The translations under genes were made by a program, and so were the position numbers. 64,000 nt of DNA, taken from the NCBI GenBank assembly GCA_016584305.1, contig JACEEZ010016106.1, positions 1 to 64,000 on the forward strand, read 5' to 3'. The notes under the pieces were generated by a model, which had not been told where the DNA came from, did not search any database, and worked only from the letters and a program-made list of their open reading frames with translations. This stretch comes from Chionoecetes opilio. Its lineage: Eukaryota; Arthropoda; Malacostraca; Decapoda; Majidae. Positions 24,661 to 36,364 of this stretch are shown here, one piece after another (positions within the stretch are counted from its first letter, which is position 1; every line of letters starts with the position of its first letter).

Positions 24661-25230
24661 GAGGCGAAGGGCGGAAAACTCAGAGACGGAGGGTGCACGA
24701 CAGGAGGCGGCCTGCGGCAGCACGAGTGCCCGGGGGTTAAACCGATGTGGCCCCCTGGGTGCCTGCTCCCACCACAACGTCCTCTAAGTCGGTTGTGCGA
24801 GGGTGGTGATATCCAGGGTCAAACCCTTTGGGGACCCTTAGGGGTGGGAAATTGGCATCAACACGCCGGAGGAAGGCGTCGCTGTAGGGTGTGCGCTACT
24901 GAGGATGGGCACCACACTTTCTCACTACCTTCGTGATTGTGGCTGCGTTACCCGCCAAAAGACAACGTGTTCTGTCCCCAACCCCCACCCTTGCGAACTT
25001 GCAATTCCTTCTTTTCCTCCCACAAAACTAACTGACATCCAAATTTTTGGCCATTAGATTTTAATCTAAGGAAAACAAAACAAAAAAAACAAAAGGAAGT
25101 TTACAAAAAACAAAAAATTTTTCCTCTATTAATTTTTCCCTTTAGTAAATATTATCCAAAGTTTTTAAAATTTTTAAAATTTTAATTCTGGAATAAATTT
25201 AATCGAAATTCTTTTTTCCCCCCTTTTTTC
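24661..25230 (+). other. Probable LINE 3' UTR, then AT-rich spacer
   Basis: GC-rich sequence follows the RNase H remnant to about 24990 and probably is its 3' UTR. After that the sequence is A/T-rich with no gene. Confidence 0.35.
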
Positions 25231-25234
25231 AATT

Positions 25235-25495
25235 TGATATTTTTCTTTCTTCTCTCTCCCCCCCAACTCCCCCTCTCTCTCTCCCCCTTCTCTCTTCTCC
25301 CCTTTCTCTTTTCCTCTTCTCTCTCTCTCTCCCCCTTCTCCTTCTCTCTCTCCCCTTTCTCCCCCTTTCCTCCTCTCTCCCCTCCCCGATATCTCTCTCC
25401 CCTTTCCCTCAAATCTCTCCCCCTTTCTCTCCCCCTTTTTTTTCCCCTCTCTCACGGGGAAGAGAGAGAGAGAAGAGAGAGAGAGAGAGGGGGCG
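25235..25495 (+). repeat. CT-rich low-complexity loop
   Basis: CT/CCC-rich tract followed by GAGAGAGA, the counterpart of the 15166-15435 loop. It lies just inside the right inverted arm. Confidence 0.9.
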
Positions 25496-25496
25496 G

Positions 25497-26170
25497 GGCC
25501 GCCACGAAATTTTATGTGTTAACGCTACTTTATGAGGTTCTATTATGTATCAGAAAACGAAATCTATAAAAGGGAAAGCTAATTTAATTCTGCTTCTTTG
25601 TTTCTGCCTCTTATAACTGTCCCACAAAGTTATCATGCACGATTTTAAGTAAGTAAGTTCATCATATTTCTTCAGTCTCAAATCCTTTTTATTTAATGTG
25701 TTTATGTTTTTAAGTGAAATCTTATAAAAACAGCATTTTCCGAAGATAAAGTCTATCCTTTTAAATTATAACATATATCTGCGGGGTCATGCCTTGAAAT
25801 TTCCCCGGGGTCTTGGGTAAACAAAGAGCCTTGGCCCAGATCCCCAGTGCGTTTAACATAGAGCCTATAAAGGGCGTTACCCTCTTATAGAGATTGCGCT
25901 TTTTCGGACGTTCACCGCCCTGGTTCTCCGCCCGGGCCCGGGGTCCCCGCAAACAGGTCACCGGGCGGATCAAAATGGCCCGGGAAAAATCAAAAACGGC
26001 TTTTGGGCATTGATGGGCAAACCAAATAAATTTATGGGCCCTGGCGCGGACCGCAATTTGTGCTTTTCTTTTTGCCCCCGGGCCTTGGGTTAGTTACTTT
26101 TCTTGTAAATCTGTGTCGGCAAAAACCGAAAAACCAAACTATTGCCACTACTGACCACAAACGGCCGAAA
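25497..26170 (-). repeat. Right inverted arm paired with 14.6-15.2 kb
   Basis: Reverse-complement homologue of the 14580-15165 arm. Together the two arms enclose about 10 kb with the Helitron array and the LINE remnant. The match weakens beyond about 25980. Confidence 0.5.
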
Positions 26171-26430
26171 TAGCATCTATATCGTGCCATAACGGCCAAC
26201 ACAGCAACTGCATCGTGCCACAACAAGCCGATTTAGCATCCAAATAGGGCCAAAACGGCCACACAGAAACTGAATCGTCCCACAAGCGGGCCCTTTTTAC
26301 ACCCAAAATAGTGCCCAAACGGCCGCTTTAAATTTAAATAGTCCACAAGCGGGCCCGACTTAGCATTTAAAATAGTGCCACAAGGGGCCAATATAGCGTG
26401 AATAGGCCACAAGCAGGCCGAAAAAGCACT
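26140..26430 (+). repeat. Degenerate ~35-bp minisatellite
   Basis: Repeated, shifting units of the type TCGTGCCACAACAAGCCGA and ATAGTGCCAAAACGGCC. Non-coding. Confidence 0.65.
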
Positions 26431-28065
26431 AAATCGTTTTTACCTTTTTCAAATGCCGGGGTGTAGACCCGACTGTTCCCCTCCCCGACTGCCACGAACG
26501 ATGACATCAACAAAAACTTGATCACGCCCCTGCCAGAACTTATCGTCAGATTCGCTTATTTCCCCTAATGTCTACAAAACTTAACTCCAAACCTACCCAA
26601 AAATTTTCCCAAAAACTAAATGAAACCAAAACCAAAATTTTAACTTAACCCCAAAATTTAACCATTTTTTTTTAAAATTTTTTAAAGGGGCAAGGTATTT
26701 TGGTTATTAAAGTTTGATTGGGTTAAATTTAGGAATTTAAAGGCTGGTTAGATTTGTTTTGGGTTTTTGGTTGTTTAAGATAGGTTTGGGTTAAGTTTTG
26801 TAGACTTATTTGGGTTTTAAATAGCGATCGGGAATAGGTTCTGTCCGGGGGCTGGCCAATTTTTCCCTTGAAGCATCTGCAGCGTTGCGTTCGGGGTGGG
26901 GTAAGCTACCCCGGGCAGGGCAGCTAGTCGGCGGCTAACCGCCCCACTTTAAATGAACCGGTTTTTAAATGGAATAACCTGTTCCCGGGTTTGAAGGGTT
27001 TCTAAACTTTTAAAGTATACTAAGGGACCAATGGGCCTTTATGCAAAAAAGAAAAAAAAATTACCCCAAAATACTTCAAATTAACCCAAAATCCCATCTG
27101 GGCTCAGTATTGTCTTGCCTGGGGTTGGGCGCTGGCACTGGCATCAGCAATCCTTTTTACAAGTGTGCCCTAATACCCTCGGGCCCGATGCTAAAAAGAA
27201 AAAATCGTAAATGAAAAAAATAATTGTGTATATAAAAAATTTTTTCAAAAATTAATCACTGTTTTGTTACAAAAGTAAAAAAAAATCCGAAAAATTTGTT
27301 AAATTTCTTTTAAGAAAAACAAAAAACGAATAAATAAAAAAATAAATAAATGGATAAATAAAAAAATTAAAATAAATCAAAAAATTATTAATATTATTAT
27401 ATAATAAAATTTTCCCCAACTATTTTTAAAACAGGGAAGTTTATGGAGCGTCACCCTGCTCACGCACATTCTGTACTATTACTATGTACTAATGTGAAAA
27501 TCATGAATTTGAATGCTGCAAATCTAAAGTAAACGCCAAAAAATAAATGGAAAATATCGTCGTCGTCTACCAAAGAAGGGGGGGAAAACTACGTTAAAAA
27601 AGAAAAGGAAAAATGTAGCCTAAAAAGTCTATCAATCTCTGTAAATTAGGTTAGGTAGGTTAAGGGAAAAAAAAGTTTACCGAAATGCATCAAAAAATTA
27701 CGGGTTTACCAAACCACGAGAACTTCCCACAACCCAAGGTTAAGCTAAACCCATGCAAATGGATAAATTAAAGAATTCCCACCATCTGTCGATGGCAGGG
27801 GCTGTCCTGTACAGCACCACTGGGCCCTTTTCTGTTTCTTTAAAAGATACCATTTCCCATCTCCCGTTGGGGCCTTTTTTCACCACCAAAAGGTTTTGAT
27901 CACAATTTCTCAAAAAAAGAAAAACAAAGATTAGATTTTCATTCCGATGCACTGCAAAAGTTTACATAACTCTTTACGTTTTCTTATATGTTCTATCGGC
28001 CAATAATCTTCAAAAAGAATTGTTAACCTGCAATCACTTAAATTTACCCTTACAATACAATATAG
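26431..28065. other. No gene seen; distorted AT-rich sequence
   Basis: Contains an inverted degenerate AACCT/TTAGG pair around 26580-26810, A-rich tracts near 27200-27420 and many homopolymer runs. The open frames are short and show no family resemblance. Confidence 0.4.
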
Positions 28066-28068
28066 ACC

Positions 28069-28756
28069 ACAATCGTGGCGTACCGGGGAGGAGGCCTGGG
28101 GCCTCCCCCCCCCCCCCCCCCCCTTTGCAAAGAAAAAAATATACCCAAATAGAGAGGAGAGAGAAGAAGAGAGAGAGGAGAGAGAGGGGAGAGAGAGAGA
28201 AGAGAGAGAGAGAGGAGAGAGATAAAAAGGGGGGGGGAAGAGAGAAAAGGGGGAAGGAAGATGATAGATAGATAGATAGATAGATAAAAATGACTTATTT
28301 AAAAAAAAAAAAAAAAAAAAAATTTTTTTTTTTTTTTTTTTTCATATATTTTTATTTTTTTTATTTTCTTTATTGTATTTTTTTTTTTTTTTTTTATTTT
28401 TTATTTTTTTTTAAATGTGATTTTATACTTTTTATTATATTTTTGTCATATTTTTTTTTTATTATTTCTTGATTTTTATATATAATATTTTTTTTTTATT
28501 TTACTTTTTATAATTTGTTATATATTTTTTTATTTTTTGCTAAAATTTTAGATTTTTAGTTTTAATTTTTTTTTATTTTTTTTATTTTTATATTTTTTAA
28601 AATTTTTTTTAAATTTTTTTATTTTATTATATTTTATATAATTATTATAATATATTTTATATTATATATATATTATATATATATATATTATATATATTAT
28701 AATTTTATATAATATATTATTGGCCCCCCCCCCTTTTAAATTTTCGGGGTCGCCAC
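28069..28756. mobile_element. hAT-like MITE with GA and T low-complexity core
   Basis: The left end (CGTGGCGTACC) and right end (GGTCGCCACTG) are near-inverted. The flanks ACCACAAT and ACCACAAA suggest an 8-bp target duplication with one mismatch. The core is (GA)n, a GATA run and a 400-bp T/A-rich tract. Confidence 0.45.
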
Positions 28757-28759
28757 TGA

Positions 28760-29890
28760 CCACAAACAAATACCATATAAAGCCCACAATACAAGGATTT
28801 TTGGTGCAAATAAAAAGGGTGAAAAGCTTTCAAACATTTTTGTTTTACAATAGTTGCATTGTACAAATCCGTGAAGTTGAGAATAAATGTTATTATAACC
28901 TTATAGTATCCTAAATTTTGGGCATTTACGACATTTATTTTTTTTTTCCTACCCCTATCCCTTTCGCCTTGGGGGTGTCCAAAAACTAAATTTACACTCA
29001 AAAACCCCTACGCGGATCTTTACCTAAATTGAGATCGGCAAGGTGTGAAAAAATTACCCACTAATCTAACCGGACATTGTTTGCGTACCCCTATCTGGGA
29101 AAGAGTAATGGGGGAGATAACTGCAATGGGGGGCTTTTTCCCGATTTTTTTTTAAAAAACCATCATTCTTAACACACCAAATACATAGGAAAAGAAATTT
29201 TTTAACCCCATACTCAATTAAGGTTGAAGTACCAAAATATTTAAAAATACTGCAAAGGGAATTACAAATTTAAGGCTTTTTAACCTGCCTTGAAAGTATA
29301 ACGAGTAGAACCGAGGGAGGGGTTCTCTTTAAAAGAAAATGACATTAAAAGTAGGCAGCATTTCTAAAAATACACTTTTAGACGTTTTGACGGAAAAAAA
29401 CACTCCCATTGAAAAGTTAAATAAAAACCCAATGAAACTATTAAACTAACTTAATCGACCCCAAACTAACCTAATTACCTTCCCTTAAAAATAACCCAAC
29501 TTAGCCTGCCCTTAAAAAAAACTAACTTTGCCTTGCCCCTTAAAACCTAACTTAGCCTGCCTTAAAAAACCAAATTAGCCTTGCCCTTAAAAATAACCAC
29601 CTAAGAAACTTTTATGTTTTTACAACATTTAATTGCTACTTTCACACCGTTCTCTCACTTTAACACTTTAACACTTTTTTGTTTTCCCCTTTTCAATATT
29701 TTGATGATTATAACAGGTTGGTGGGGTTGCAAAGGTTGCAAACCCCTTTTCAAGCAAACGCTTTTTTTGGGCAAGGGGGTTTTGGGAGAAGGGAAAAACA
29801 CATCTAAAAAAGTAAAGGTGAAAAAGACTTGAATCCCGACACGTTGTTCTAAAAATTGCCCAGTGGGAGTACTGCTGACCAAAAGGGTCA
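28760..29890. other. No gene seen; AACCT-like runs
   Basis: AT-rich with a degenerate run of CCTAACTTAGCCTG-like units at 29440-29600. No credible coding region. Confidence 0.4.
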
Positions 29891-29939
29891 TCGACACCCA
29901 TTCATCAAATCACCGTAAAACTTTCGTTTATTTTATCCT

Positions 29940-30830
29940 CTTTTTCCAAAATTCTTCTCAAACGGGGGGCTGCGCCCTTCAGACCCCCCCCCCGCTATTT
30001 AACTAACCTACCCGGGGGATTTATTATTACCTATTATAACCTCGCTGGGATCGCTGGGAGGGGGGGGGGGGTTTCCCCCCCTCCAGACCCCCCATGTGTT
30101 TTCTCATTTCCGTCGGGGTTTTAGGGTTAGAAAAGTGCAAATTGTCAGTTTTTAAATTAGGGGGTTATAAATCTGCCTTGAATGCTTTTAAACTGCATTA
30201 CAGTAGAACCCCAAAAACCCCAAATAAACATCTTTCCAGTAAAGCCTTATTACTTAAATCCCCAAGCGGTAAAAAATTCTAGAGCCTTTTTCCCCCCCTT
30301 ATTAGCGGGGGTTTTTTTCCTCCGACCTTCACAGACCTTGGATCCCCTAACACGTAATTTAATGGAGGGGAGCTGCCCCTTCCCTCCCTCCCCCCCCAAA
30401 CGACCCCCTTGAACCCCTCAAAAATTACAAAGGTAAAATTTAATTTACCCTCCTATAACCTAACCTAACCTCAATAAAACCCAGCCTAAAACCCCACTTA
30501 AACCAAACCTAACCTCTAAAAACCCCTAGAGGCCCAAAAAAAAAAAATTCTAAACCCTTTCCTCAATATAACCTAACCAGCCTGGGAGAATTCTAGTTCC
30601 CGCAATTAAAATCCCCCCGGGGGGTTTTTTGGGAGGTTTTGGAAAATTTTAGTGAGTTTTTGGGTTTTAAAATTTTTTTGGGGGGTCCAAGGTTTTAGGG
30701 GGGGCAAAAGGGGGGTTTAAGGTGGCATCTTTCCCTACTTTATTTTACTTTTAGAGGGATCTGAAAAGATCTGTTAAGGTCTGGGGAAAAAAAAAAAAAA
30801 AATAAAGGCGGGAAGGGGCCCAGTATTTAT
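29940..30830. repeat. Inverted pair of the CTAGAGTCC family with AACCT core
   Basis: The right half of the 5.8-kb repeat (TTCTAGAGCC..CTCCGACCTTCACAG) appears at 30275-30340. It is followed by AACCT units and then by a partly inverted block near 30600-30790. Homopolymers are strongly distorted. Confidence 0.45.
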
Positions 30831-31845
30831 CGAGGTAAAGGGAAAATTCTGAGGCTTTTATAAGTCTTGTTTATATTTGGCATTTATCCTCTCTAAATTT
30901 TCACCACCCCTTTCCTACGTACTTTATAGTCTTTGTGGAGTGATGAAGTCGATCCTCAGCCTGAGAGGCCTGTAAAGCAGTAAATGTAAAGGCTGCGGGC
31001 CCCCCGGCCACTTCACTGGTTTTATTTTGAATATTGGCTTCGAGACAACGCCCGTCACACGGGCGCGGGGGCCAACAGCTGGCTAATTTTACCACCTAAT
31101 AATCAAAAATTTTCCTTAACCGAGCTTTGAACCCTATTTTAAACCCCTTTGGCCGGCCATTCATTCACATCCACTTAATATATTATCCTTGGGGCCCATC
31201 AAGGAAGACTGTGTTGGGCCGTCGAATTTATAAATTGGCCCGTATACAGTTTCCCCCTCAGGGCCGACTCGGGTTCATCCATTTTTCCGAAACCAGTTTT
31301 CCCTGCCGCCGGGGCCGATACGTCCCGGCACAACCGACACAGGCCCGCATACCCATGTTTGCGGGTCAGGGGACTGATGGTCGCGAAAATCATCGAGACG
31401 GGCCCCCTCCCATTTGTCGTTCCATTGGGTGGGGATCGAGTGGCGGGCTGAACTGAAACTGGGGGCGGGAGGCGTCCCTCTTGTCAATATCCTTTTTGTC
31501 TCCCCCTTTTAACCCGGCTGAAGACTTTACAATACCCCCTGGAATTTTCTTATGGTCGGGCCCTCTGGGTTTATGTCTTTCAGCAACGAGAAGCCCTGGT
31601 CGCCTTCCCCCCTGCTGAATGCGCATGCGCCAGTTTTTCCCCACACTGGTCCCAAAGGGGGTCCTCCTATATGGGTCGGACCGGACTGGACTGGGCTGAA
31701 CCTTTAACTGCCTCGCAAAAAAAGTGACCGCCCCGGGGTACCCTCCAACCGGGCCGAGAGGTCGCGAAAATACCCTAACCTAAACCCAACCCCCAAATTT
31801 TTTAAAAACCCAACCTAACCTTAGCGGCTGCCAAAAGGGCGAACC
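30831..31845. other. No gene seen
   Basis: GC-richer, unique-looking sequence with short frames on both strands and no recognisable domain. It could be a decayed retroelement, but nothing supports a specific family. Confidence 0.35.
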
Positions 31846-31854
31846 CTGGAGATT

Positions 31855-31985
31855 TTAGGGAGGAGCAAAAAAAAGAGGAAAGAGAAAAAAAAAGGGGGGA
31901 GAAAGAAGGAAAGAAATGGGAAAAAGAAAAGGAAAGGGGAAGGGAAAAAAAATAAAAGAGAGGAAAAGGATAAAAGTAAATGATA
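31855..31985 (+). repeat. Purine-rich (GA/A) tract
   Basis: About 130 bp almost entirely of A and G. Confidence 0.85.
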
Positions 31986-32544
31986 AATTGTTGCTGTCTT
32001 CCCTGATGGGCCCTGATGTACCCGATTTCCCTACGTCTTCGAATTTTCGGTTTGGGGAATTTTTTTTTGGGTTTTTAGAGCGAGGTTGTCTGCCTCCAGT
32101 GAAAGTAATACATTTTCCTTCGGTCCTTGTAGAAGCGCTGGGAGCGCACAATCGTATTTTGTGATGTCGTATACTTTCGCAGCAGGGGCGGAGCTTAAAA
32201 AAGTTAATTTTACTTCCAAGGGGACCACAAAATCGCCCTCTCGGTTAAAAATAAATAAATTTGGAAGTAAGCTAAAAGATTTAATGTTGTAAATGCAAGT
32301 AGAAAATTGTGGGATTCTGGGGAGGATAAAATATGGCATCATTTCAACCTATTTTTGCCCTCTGAAACTTTCCCCCTGAAGATGGAAGCGAGAGCAAAAA
32401 ATATGAAAGGGGAAAAAGTTGCTGCCCCGCGGTATTTTATGGGGAGGTAATAACATAGGCATCAACCTCATTTTTAGCTCTTTAATAACTTCCCTGTGAT
32501 AGATAATAGGGGAAATAGATAAGGAATATAAAATCACGCGGCGT

Positions 32545-32758
32545 CTGAGCCTGACTAGAGCATGAGGTGAGGGAGGCGGGCGTCGTCTGAAGCGAGTGAC
32601 AGTGACAGCGTAAAGGCAGCCGATATACTGACTACCCCAACATGTTTAACCTTCACACAGCCAACTACCTATTCCTCTCGGCCTTGTAAACAGCAGTGGC
32701 ACTCAATCAATACCGTGCCGCTCGTCTGGAGGCACCACGACAGTTTTAAAGGCCCAAG
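32545..32758 (+). promoter_or_regulatory. Candidate 5' non-coding exon and promoter
   Basis: Locally CpG-richer sequence ends in CCCAAG followed by GTACAT, a plausible splice donor at 32759. It holds a short ATG frame (ATGTTTAACC, stop within 16 codons) that would be an upstream ORF. It lies on the + strand about 4.6 kb upstream of the first recognisable SNX19 coding exon. The link is positional inference only. Confidence 0.2.
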
Positions 32759-33059
32759 GTACATGTTATTGCTTTATTTTCCTCCCAAGGGTTGTTTGTT
32801 TACATATTATTGACAGGTGAGAATTGCGTAGGTGGTGGTAACAGCTGGACCATTAGTTACTCTCTGGCTCCGTGGGTACCTTTGGAGACGTGACATGTGT
32901 TAGGGATGGTATAAGGGCATCAAGGGTATCTATGTGGTGTTTGGGAAATGATAACACTTAGCCTGTTGCTGATAGGCGATAGTGTTGTAATGGGTTCCAT
33001 TCCGCCCTGCGTTGTCAAGAGACCTTGGTTAGTAGTCTCATATTACAAGGAGCAGATAT

Positions 33060-33800
33060 GGGTAGAATTATAGTCCTTTCCCGTTCTTATTACCATAGAT
33101 AACACTATAGTCGCCAGTCACTTGCCACTGCTCTAATGTCGCCAGGCACAATATATTACGAATTTTAGCATCCCTACAGCCTTATATGTGCCACTGATGA
33201 GGCATGCACAGTAGTTTATATTATGTAAATCACACTACATGTCTTCAGTGGCACATACAAGGCTGTAGGGATGCTAAAATTCGTAATATATTGTGCCTGG
33301 CGACATTAGTGCAGTGGCAAGTGACTAGCGACTATAGTGTTATCTACGGTAGTGGTTTTATTTTCTCCAGACCTTCACAGATCCCTTCAGATACCTCTTT
33401 AACGTAATAATAAAGTGGGGGAGAGATTAAAAGATATCAAAAAAATTACTAACCTAATCTCAATATAACCTAACCTAACCTGGTAAAATTCTAATTCTTT
33501 CCCGGGTAAAATTCTAGACTCCTTTCCCGCCCTTAATAGTAGTTTTATTTTCTCCAGACCTTCACAGATCCCTTCAGATACCTTTAAAACGTAATAATAA
33601 AGTGGGGGAGAGATTAAAGAATATAAAAAAAACTACTACCGGTAACCTAACTTAACCTGGTAAAATTCTAGTTCTTTCCCACCCTTACGTCTCGCTAGGA
33701 AGTTATTGGTAAGGTTAGGTTAGTAATATAATTTTTTGGGGTCGAGGGCGGGGGTAATGTATGGGGCAGGGGGGGTTGAAGGGGGCATCTCTCCCCCCAA
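33060..33800 (+). repeat. Two copies of the CTAGAGTCCTTTCCCGCC family
   Basis: The blocks TAGAATTATAGTCCTTTCCC (33063) and TTCTAGACTCCTTTCCCGCC (about 33511) are each followed by CTCCAGACCTTCACAGATCC and AACCT units. The first copy is interrupted by a foldback at 33102-33352. Confidence 0.75.
33102..33352. mobile_element. AGTCGCCA-family foldback, 251 bp
   Basis: Nearly perfect inverted arms with ends CATAGATAACACTATAGTCG and its mirror. The inner arms contain AATTTTAGCATCCCTACAGC. It is inserted between TTATTA and GTGGTTTTATTTTC of the host repeat; intact host copies read straight through (for example near 33538 and 35740). Confidence 0.8.
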
Positions 33801-33899
33801 CTAACGGCGGTTGTACTGTGGAGATACGTAGTACATAGGAAGTGGTGTGTGTGTGTGTAACTCCATGTGATAAAGCACCAAATTTTGGCTAGGAAAAAT

Positions 33900-34115
33900 T
33901 AGTAGTGTCAGAAAATGACCGCGCAGTCCTCATCCATTTTTACGGGCCTCAGCTCCGTCCGCCGCGACTGCAGGTACGGCGGGGGCACATAGTGGTCCAT
34001 AACAAGCTACTCTCGGACACGCGGGACTCGAACCTGGGATCAGCTTATCAAGATATACCCTGGGTACGTCTGTGTAGTATTCAGCGGGAGAAATGTACCG
34101 AAAACACGTCAAAAT
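33900..34115 (-). repeat. Repeat with tRNA-like B box
   Basis: The - strand carries CCCAGGTTCGAGTCCCGCG, a strong polymerase III B-box-like sequence. A second partial copy of the neighbouring segment (CCGCTGAATACTACAGAGAC) occurs at about 35551. It may be a SINE fragment. Confidence 0.4.
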
Positions 34116-35260
34116 ATTCCATATACCTGCCTCAAAACAATATCAGTCATGTATTTCAGGGAAAATATTACGGTGAAAGGCTAATATTGCGGTAATGTAT
34201 TATTGTCCCACCTATATTTATCAATAACATAACTCTTACTATCACTAATATGCCATAAATAGGGTATTTAAGGGTGAAACCCCCTTATTCACCTTAAATA
34301 CGTCTATATATCTTGGATGATTAGTAAACAGCCTGGCCCAGCTGCTTCCTGAACGCTGATTGGCTTAGCATGGAGCAAAGCCGAGCATGGTCGCTGATTG
34401 GTTCTTAGGAATCTGGCCTCTGCTAAAGGTTACGAGTTGCCAATTACGTATTTAAAAACGAATATGCACTTTTTTATTCGTGGACCGATTTTGGATTGGA
34501 TAGTCTTGTTGAAAAGCCCAGCTTCTTTTATGACTTTTCACAAAAAGTCTCCGAGTTTTAAGGCCTTCTTAGAAAAAATATGATGTAATGGTTTAGTTAT
34601 CCCGTTCACTTTACAGATATTTTGTTGATAATTCTTGTTTTCTATCAAATGTAGGTTATTTTTTGTGTGTTTTAATATATTACGATATTACCGCACCGTT
34701 TTATGTATTAACTATGCGTTTGATGGTAATATTTTGTCTTATATTGGTATTAGAAGGATTGTGTTTTTATTTATGTTTTAAGCCAAACTTATTCACCTTT
34801 ATAATTGAGCTGGAAGGTTGTGTGTGTGTACTTCGCTACTCCTACAGTCGCTGTGTGTTTGTGTGTGTCTATGTGACGTGTTTTTCACGTGTTTGATGAA
34901 GAAATACGGCTGACTGAGTGACATAGAGAGTAAAATTATCGAAAAAACAAAGCATGTTTTGTTTGTTGGTTTCAACGTGAAGCTACGATCTGTTACTGTT
35001 TATAAGATACACACATCATTTACTATTTGCTCTTACTTTTTCACGAATTATAAGGCCGTATTTAAAAAGTAGATTTTTTTGGTGAAAATTTTGGTCCTTA
35101 TTTAGCCAACTTTTGAAACTCGATATTTCATTAATTATTCGTTATTTCATTGCGTGTTTAGGCTTATTGTGTCCTATTTATCATTATCTTACTTTATCCG
35201 TGTTGATTTATGCATTATTTGATGTAAGTTAGATTAATGATGGGAAAAGGGGCCGTCAGC
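34116..35260. other. No gene seen
   Basis: AT-rich, unique-looking sequence with short frames only. Confidence 0.4.
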
Positions 35261-35271
35261 CGCTGGGCAGC

Positions 35272-35325
35272 CGCTTGGCCTGTGACGTCACAGCAGCCGT
35301 GACGTCATCACGGTTTGTTGACATG
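35272..35325. promoter_or_regulatory. Two CRE-like TGACGTCA palindromes
   Basis: TGACGTCA occurs twice within 40 bp in a locally GC-rich stretch. This is the consensus ATF/CREB site. It could mark a promoter, but similar GACGTCAC motifs also sit in several mobile elements in the window. Confidence 0.3.
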
Positions 35326-35704
35326 AGAGGCTAGGTCAGGGTTCACGGCGATGGGGACCGTTATATAGCCTTACAATACGGGTTTATGTCCTCCCTAACA
35401 GCTGCTGGGTCTAAATCGCCCTGTTTTTCGTAAGTGGGCGGGGCGTGGGCTAAAAAACAAGGGGGGGAAGTTGGGCTAAGAGAGTAAGGAAGTGTTATAA
35501 ATATTGGATCATATATTTTGAAGGTTTTTTTCCTCCTCTGCAAAGTGTCTGCCGCTGAATACTACAGAGACGTGCCCAGGGTAAACCTTGAGCTGCCTCC
35601 ACACAAACTAAGGGTTGCTATCAATGGTTCTAATGGGGAATGGGGGCAGGTCACAAGGGGGGGGGGTGCCACAGGGGCCTAGTTTGGGTCCATTACTCTT
35701 TTTG

Positions 35705-35810
35705 GTAAAATTCTAGAGTCCTTTCCCGCCCTTATTAGTGGTTTTATTTTCTCCAGACCTTCACAGATCCCTCCAGTTACCTCTAAAACGTTATAGAATG
35801 GGGGAGAGGA
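35705..35810 (+). repeat. CTAGAGTCCTTTCCCGCC family copy
   Basis: Near-identical to the start of the 5.8-kb and 33-kb copies; truncated on the right at a new sequence. Confidence 0.75.
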
Positions 35811-36039
35811 GTGGGTCGGGAGTCTGGCCTTTTTTATCGGCACTCCCTGACGTATCTCTTCTTGCTGTCTGGGTCTTTAGTTAGTTGTCTTCTCTTATTC
35901 TGTCTTTTAATTTCTTTCTCTTCTTTCTCTTTCTTTCCTCTTATATTCTCCGGTCATCCAAAAACTGTTGATTGTTCTTTTTGCTTCTTCCACATTCCCA
36001 TCTTCAAACAAATACTCCCCCACAATATCCTTAGTTATA

Positions 36040-36210
36040 TCCAGATAGTTAGTGCGGAGTCATTAGAGAGCTTTAAAGGGAGGCTAGATCAATTCATGGA
36101 TGGGGATGAAAGGTGGATGTAGGTAGTGTTAAGTAACAGAAACTACCTCGTGTAGGTCTCACGGCCTCTTGTAGCTTCCTTGTTTTCTTATGTTCTTAGG
36201 TTCTTAGGTT
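36040..36210 (+). mobile_element. CR1-like LINE 3' end
   Basis: Encodes the last residues of a reverse transcriptase (VSAESLESFKGRLDQFMDG, then stop). A short 3' UTR (GTAGGTCTCACGGCCTCTTG) and octamer-type TTCTTATG/TTCTTAGG tail units follow. Terminal 8-bp repeats are typical of CR1-type LINEs. This is a 5'-truncated copy. Confidence 0.7.
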
Positions 36211-36236
36211 CCTCTTCCTCTTCTTCATGTACTAAC

Positions 36237-36336
36237 CTATTTATTGCGTCATAGATGGTGCCTGTGACCAGAAGGATGTCGAGGACTGAAAGGAATATGG
36301 TTCCTTGACAGACATTTATGGCCATCACAAGCATGT
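36237..36336 (-). CDS. Candidate orphan exon, membrane protein (NRF-6/acyltransferase-like)
   Basis: The - strand encodes a hydrophobic helix, DMLVMAINVCQGTIF then LSVLDILLVTGTIYDAINR. It is followed by a possible donor GTTAGT and preceded by a possible acceptor (CCGAG). The pattern of a membrane helix ending in a GTxYD motif recalls nose-resistant-to-fluoxetine-type acyltransferases, where such a helix follows the N-terminal domain. No neighbouring exon was found. It may be an isolated exon of a gene on the opposite strand, a pseudogene piece, or chance. Confidence 0.25.
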
Positions 36337-36364
36337 CTCGGTAGGTAACCAATGAATATAAGAC

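Noticed and set aside
27740..27952. 70-residue - strand frame with an RTAP segment
   Set aside because: No recognisable family and it lies in a distorted, gene-poor stretch; too weak to report as coding.
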